From a bacterium (lineage in GTDB: Bacteria; Bacillota; Clostridia; Oscillospirales; Ruminococcaceae): 64,000 nt of DNA. The position numbers and the translations under genes were made by a program. The stretch covers positions 1-64,000 of the forward strand of contig SFVK01000010.1 of assembly GCA_004561545.1 (NCBI GenBank), read 5' to 3'. Under the pieces are notes generated by a model, which made no database searches, was not told where the DNA came from, and saw only the letters and a program-made list of their open reading frames with translations. Each line of letters opens with the position of its first letter. Position 1 is the stretch's first letter. This document shows, piece by piece, positions 61,239 through 64,000 of the stretch.

Positions 61239-61954
61239 GCCATCGCCAGCCCGCAAAGGCCCAGCGCCCCCTGCCCCAGGCTGAACGCCGCGCGGGAAAG
61301 CCCGCACAGTCCGTGGGCCAGGCCGTACACCGCCTGGGGCGCTTCATGGCAGGTGCAGAGCAGCAGCGCCGCCACGCCGCAACGGAACGCCAGCCGACCG
61401 CAGGGGGTGCCCGGCGCAAAGAGAAGCTTGAACAGGGCGCAGAGCAAAAGCAGCGCCGCCGCACCGCCCAGCACCCGGTAGGTGCATTGCAGCCGTGCCG
61501 TGGAAGCCGGCACCACCGAAAACTGGCGGACCAGCGCCCAAAGCTCGGGCAACAGCACCGGGAGGCACCAGGCGGCAGGCAGGGGCCGGACACTGCCCCG
61601 CAGCAGCCGGACGCCGAAGCACAGGCACCATCCCCCCGCCGCCAGCGCAAGCAGTGCCTGCGGCAGGTCTGCCAGACCGGTCAGACCGGAAATCGCAAAG
61701 AAAGCGCCTGCCGCCAGCAGCGCCGCGCCCTGGGCGGGCGTGGCACGAGGAACCGCATCCCGGGGCAAAAGGCAGCCCAGCAGCCACAAAAGGACCGACG
61801 CCCCCATGGGAACCGCCCAGCGCAGCCAGGCGGGGCCGGCCGTGACAAAACCGGTGGCCGGATCGGTGAAGAAAAGCAGGTCCACCACGCGCAAGGCCAG
61901 CAGGGCCAGGCACAGCGCGAGAGCCGGAACCGCAGGACGGGGATTTTTTTTCAT
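61196..61954 (-). CDS. Hypothetical multi-pass membrane protein
   Basis: 252 residues with about seven hydrophobic segments, rich in Leu, Ala, Gly and Cys. The ATG at 61954 (MKKNPRPAVPALALC) follows AAAGG eight bases upstream; the longer ORF runs back through the SpoIID promoter region and is not supported. I recognise no family motif. Divergent from the SpoIID gene, 157 bp away. Confidence 0.65.
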   Translation of the reverse strand: MKKNPRPAVPALALCLALLALRVVDLLFFTDPATGFVTAGPAWLRWAVPMGASVLLWLLGCLLPRDAVPRATPAQGAALLAAGAFFAISGLTGLADLPQALLALAAGGWCLCFGVRLLRGSVRPLPAAWCLPVLLPELWALVRQFSVVPASTARLQCTYRVLGGAAALLLLCALFKLLFAPGTPCGRLAFRCGVAALLLCTCHEAPQAVYGLAHGLCGLSRAAFSLGQGALGLCGLAMAYSSGPAQNSDKNT

Positions 61955-62111
61955 AAAAATGCCTTTCCCGCCGGGCATAATGCCGCACGGCGCCGAATAG
62001 AATGGTACCAGGCAGAACGGGGACAGGCTCGGAGACATCCATTCGGAAACGATGCTCTTATTATAAGATTCCGCGCCGCAAATTGCAAGCCGTCTGCCCG
62101 GAGGTGGCGAT

Positions 62112-63107
62112 TTGAAACGGACAATCCTTTGTGCCGCACTGCTGGTGCTGCTCTGTGCCGCAGTGCCTTTTCTGTGCCTGCTGTTTCCCGCCGGGGCGGT
62201 GCAGCAGACCTCGGCCCAGCCCGCTGCCACCGCACAGGCGACAGCGGCCCCCTCCCCCGTTGCTGCCGCAGAGCCGGAGCAGGTGACAATTTATGACGCC
62301 GGGCAGCAACAGCAGGTGACCATGACGGCGCAGGAGTTTTTGATCGGGGCGGCGGCCTGCGAGATGCCGGTGGACTGGCCCGACGACGCGCTATGCGCCC
62401 AGATGGTGGCCAGCCACAGCTATCTGCGGAACCTGGCCGGGGAGGGGGAGGTTTTCACAGTGAACAGCGCCCAGTGCAGCGGCTGGGCGGGCGAGGAGGT
62501 TCTGCGCGCCCGGTGGGGGGATACCTATTCCGCCAACCGGGAGCGGCTGGCGGCGCTGGCGGACCGGGTGGACCGTGCGCTGCTGTGCTACAACGGGCAG
62601 CCTGCGGCAGCCTGCTACCACGCCATCAGCTGCGGCCACACCGAGGCCAGCCAGAACGTCTGGGTCAGTGCGCTGCCCTACTTACAGGGGGTGGATTCCG
62701 CCTGGGACAAGTATTGCGACGACTATGAGGTAACCATCCAGTACAGTGCCGATCAGTTCCGGCAGGCCGTGGCGGAGCTGGGGCTGGACCCTGCCGGTGA
62801 GCCGGATACCTGGCTGGGCGCCGTCACCTGGGACGAGGCGGGATATGTGAGCACCATGGAGCTGTGCGGCCAAACCGTCAGCGGGGTGCGGGTCCGTCAG
62901 GCGCTGGACCTGCGCAGCGCCTGCTTTGCCATGGCGTGGCGCGGCGGACAGTTTGTGATCACCACCCGGGGCTACGGCCACGGCGTGGGCATGAGCCAGT
63001 ACGGCGCCAAAGCCATGGCGGAGGGCGGTGCCAGCTGGCAGCAGATCCTGGAGTATTATTTCCCCGGGTGCGAGGTTGTGGAAGAACAAGAAAAAGCCGA
63101 GAGCTGA
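62112..63107 (+). CDS. spoIID: SpoIID/LytB-domain protein
   Basis: 331 residues. Signal/anchor helix (RTILCAALLVLLCAAVPFLCLLF), an Ala/Pro/Gln linker, then the SpoIID domain: FLIGAAACEMP with the likely catalytic Glu near residue 84, QMVASHSYLRN, YHAISCGHTEASQNVW, and the C-terminal GYGHGVGMSQYGAKAMA. SpoIID is a lytic transglycosylase active at engulfment in spore formers. The start is TTG at 62112, supported by CGGAGG eight bases upstream. Presence alone does not prove sporulation. Confidence 0.92.
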   Translation: MKRTILCAALLVLLCAAVPFLCLLFPAGAVQQTSAQPAATAQATAAPSPVAAAEPEQVTIYDAGQQQQVTMTAQEFLIGAAACEMPVDWPDDALCAQMVASHSYLRNLAGEGEVFTVNSAQCSGWAGEEVLRARWGDTYSANRERLAALADRVDRALLCYNGQPAAACYHAISCGHTEASQNVWVSALPYLQGVDSAWDKYCDDYEVTIQYSADQFRQAVAELGLDPAGEPDTWLGAVTWDEAGYVSTMELCGQTVSGVRVRQALDLRSACFAMAWRGGQFVITTRGYGHGVGMSQYGAKAMAEGGASWQQILEYYFPGCEVVEEQEKAES

Positions 63108-63150
63108 ATTTCCGTGTGCCGTTGCACAGGCACAGGGTGGTTCAGCTCTC
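63099..63150. terminator. Bidirectional hairpin between SpoIID and EIIC genes
   Basis: Outer stem GAGAGCTGAA/TTCAGCTCTC (63099-63108, 63141-63150) with an inner TGTGCC/GGCACA stem; weak U-tracts. Confidence 0.6.
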
Positions 63151-63160
63151 AGCCCTGGAT

Positions 63161-64000
63161 TCAATTTTCTTCCACTGCCGGAGCCTTGAGCGCCGCCAGC
63201 ATCAGGGCGGTGATCAGGCCTCCCACGGCCAGCGAGAGCAGGAACAGCAAGGGGTGGCTCGCCAGCGGGAGAAGGAACAGCCCGCCATGAGGCGCCGGAA
63301 CGGTACAGCCGAAATAGATGGACATGGCCGCCGCCACCGCAGAACCCACCATGCAGGAGGGAATGACCCGCAACGGGTCCCGCAGCGCAAAGGGTAGCGC
63401 GCCCTCGGTGATAAAGCAGGCGCCCATGAAATAGTTGGTCAGCGCGGTGTGGCGCTCCTTGCGGGTGAACTTTTTGGGGAACAGGGTGCAGGCCAGCGCC
63501 ACGCCGATGGGCGGCACCATACCACCCAGCATGACTGCCGCCATGAAAGTCTGCTGCCCGTTCACCAGGGTCACCGTGCCGAACAGGTAGGCGGCCTTGT
63601 TGATGGGTCCGCCAAAATCCACCGCCATGAGGGAGCCCAGCACCGCGCCCAGAACAATCCGGCTGCCGTTGCGCATGGTACCCAGGCAATGGTACAGCCA
63701 GTCGTTAAAGCGGCCCAGCGGCGGGTTGATCAAAAACGCCATCATCAGGCCAACCAGCGCCATACCGGTGACGGGGTAGATCAGCGTGACCTTGACCTGT
63801 TCCACGGCGGCAGGCAGGCGGGAACAGAGCCGGCGCAGCAGCCGGATCAGCAGGCCCGCCGCAAAGCCCGCCACCAGCGCGCCCCAGAAGCCGGAGGAGA
63901 CCCATGTGCTCTGATCCGCATAGGCCATGCCGGACTGGGCCATCAAGCCGCCCAGAAGTCCGGGCGCCAGAGCAGGCAGGTCCCCCACCGCCACTGCGAT
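63161..64000 (-). CDS. PTS fructose-family EIIC component, partial
   Basis: The C-terminal 280 residues of a membrane EIIC domain of the fructose/mannitol-related PTS: LAPGLLGGLMAQSG, VDFGGPINKAAYLFG (substrate region), ACFITEGALPFALRDPLRVIP and CTVPAPHGGLFLL. The gene continues past the window edge: the last codons read IAVAVGDLP with no start, so the GTG at 63994 is not the initiator. It probably belongs to an EIIABC or EIIBC protein. Confidence 0.92.
   Translation of the reverse strand: MAVAVGDLPALAPGLLGGLMAQSGMAYADQSTWVSSGFWGALVAGFAAGLLIRLLRRLCSRLPAAVEQVKVTLIYPVTGMALVGLMMAFLINPPLGRFNDWLYHCLGTMRNGSRIVLGAVLGSLMAVDFGGPINKAAYLFGTVTLVNGQQTFMAAVMLGGMVPPIGVALACTLFPKKFTRKERHTALTNYFMGACFITEGALPFALRDPLRVIPSCMVGSAVAAAMSIYFGCTVPAPHGGLFLLPLASHPLLFLLSLAVGGLITALMLAALKAPAVEEN

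Overview
The window is a GC-rich (about 60 percent by eye), gene-dense bacterial chromosome segment. A Clostridia, probably Oscillospiraceae/Ruminococcaceae-type gut anaerobe close to Faecalibacterium/Gemmiger/Subdoligranulum, is suggested by an IspH-ribosomal protein S1 fusion, rubrerythrin, PPi-type phosphofructokinase, SpoIID, AGGAGG ribosome binding sites and sigma-A promoters with 17-bp spacers. The taxon is an inference. I see no rRNA, tRNA, CRISPR array, prophage or insertion sequence.

Layout. 0-2.1 kb is the start of the S10 ribosomal operon (rpsJ, rplC, rplD, rplW), read leftward from a promoter near 2.07 kb. 2.2-5.8 kb holds glgB and mgtE; mgtE has a long leader ending in a terminator that contains its own RBS. 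5.9-7.2 kb is a PadR regulator, HAAS-like membrane protein and secreted protein operon. 7.3-9.9 kb pairs an HslV/Anbu-like Ntn hydrolase with a transglutaminase and an RpiB-like isomerase. 10-15 kb has a PTS EIIA, TetR, HD hydrolase, rubrerythrin/Fur pair, AAA ATPase and CMP-kinase-like protein. 15-17.9 kb is a polar amino-acid ABC importer with lesions. 18-27 kb has PPi-PFK, a large GT39-type membrane glycosyltransferase, cysS, pgsA, rimO, recX and recA. 28-36 kb has prmC, a DUF1385 protein, a two-component system, a lipoprotein, a ZIP transporter, an XRE regulator with a membrane partner and a GNAT fusion. 36-42 kb has deoC, GtrA, ispH-rpsA, plsC, cmk and a flavoprotein. 42-53.6 kb is a surface-glycan region (glycosyltransferases, sugar epimerase and isomerase, FAD enzyme, WbpG/HisF2/HisH2-type amidotransfer trio). 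53.7-59.2 kb has a radical SAM/SPASM and ABC pair, LysR and two MATE pumps. 59.3-64 kb has gap, two poorly known proteins, SpoIID and a PTS fructose EIIC.

Genes working together. The glycan genes probably make and flip a lipid-linked sugar carrying an amidino group, and their operon runs directly into the flavoprotein-cmk-plsC-ispH/rpsA housekeeping block. recA-recX-rimO-pgsA look co-transcribed.

The most striking feature is a set of lesions in otherwise conserved genes. rpsJ lacks about 26 codons in frame, exactly the ribosome-binding loop. The ABC substrate-binding protein and an ABC ATPase have single-base frameshifts in homopolymers. One ABC permease survives only as a tail, an ABC exporter has lost most of its membrane domain, the sugar amidotransferase has a small out-of-frame deletion, and LysR has lost its C-terminal half. 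These are either real decay or systematic assembly/sequencing errors; the sequence alone cannot decide.
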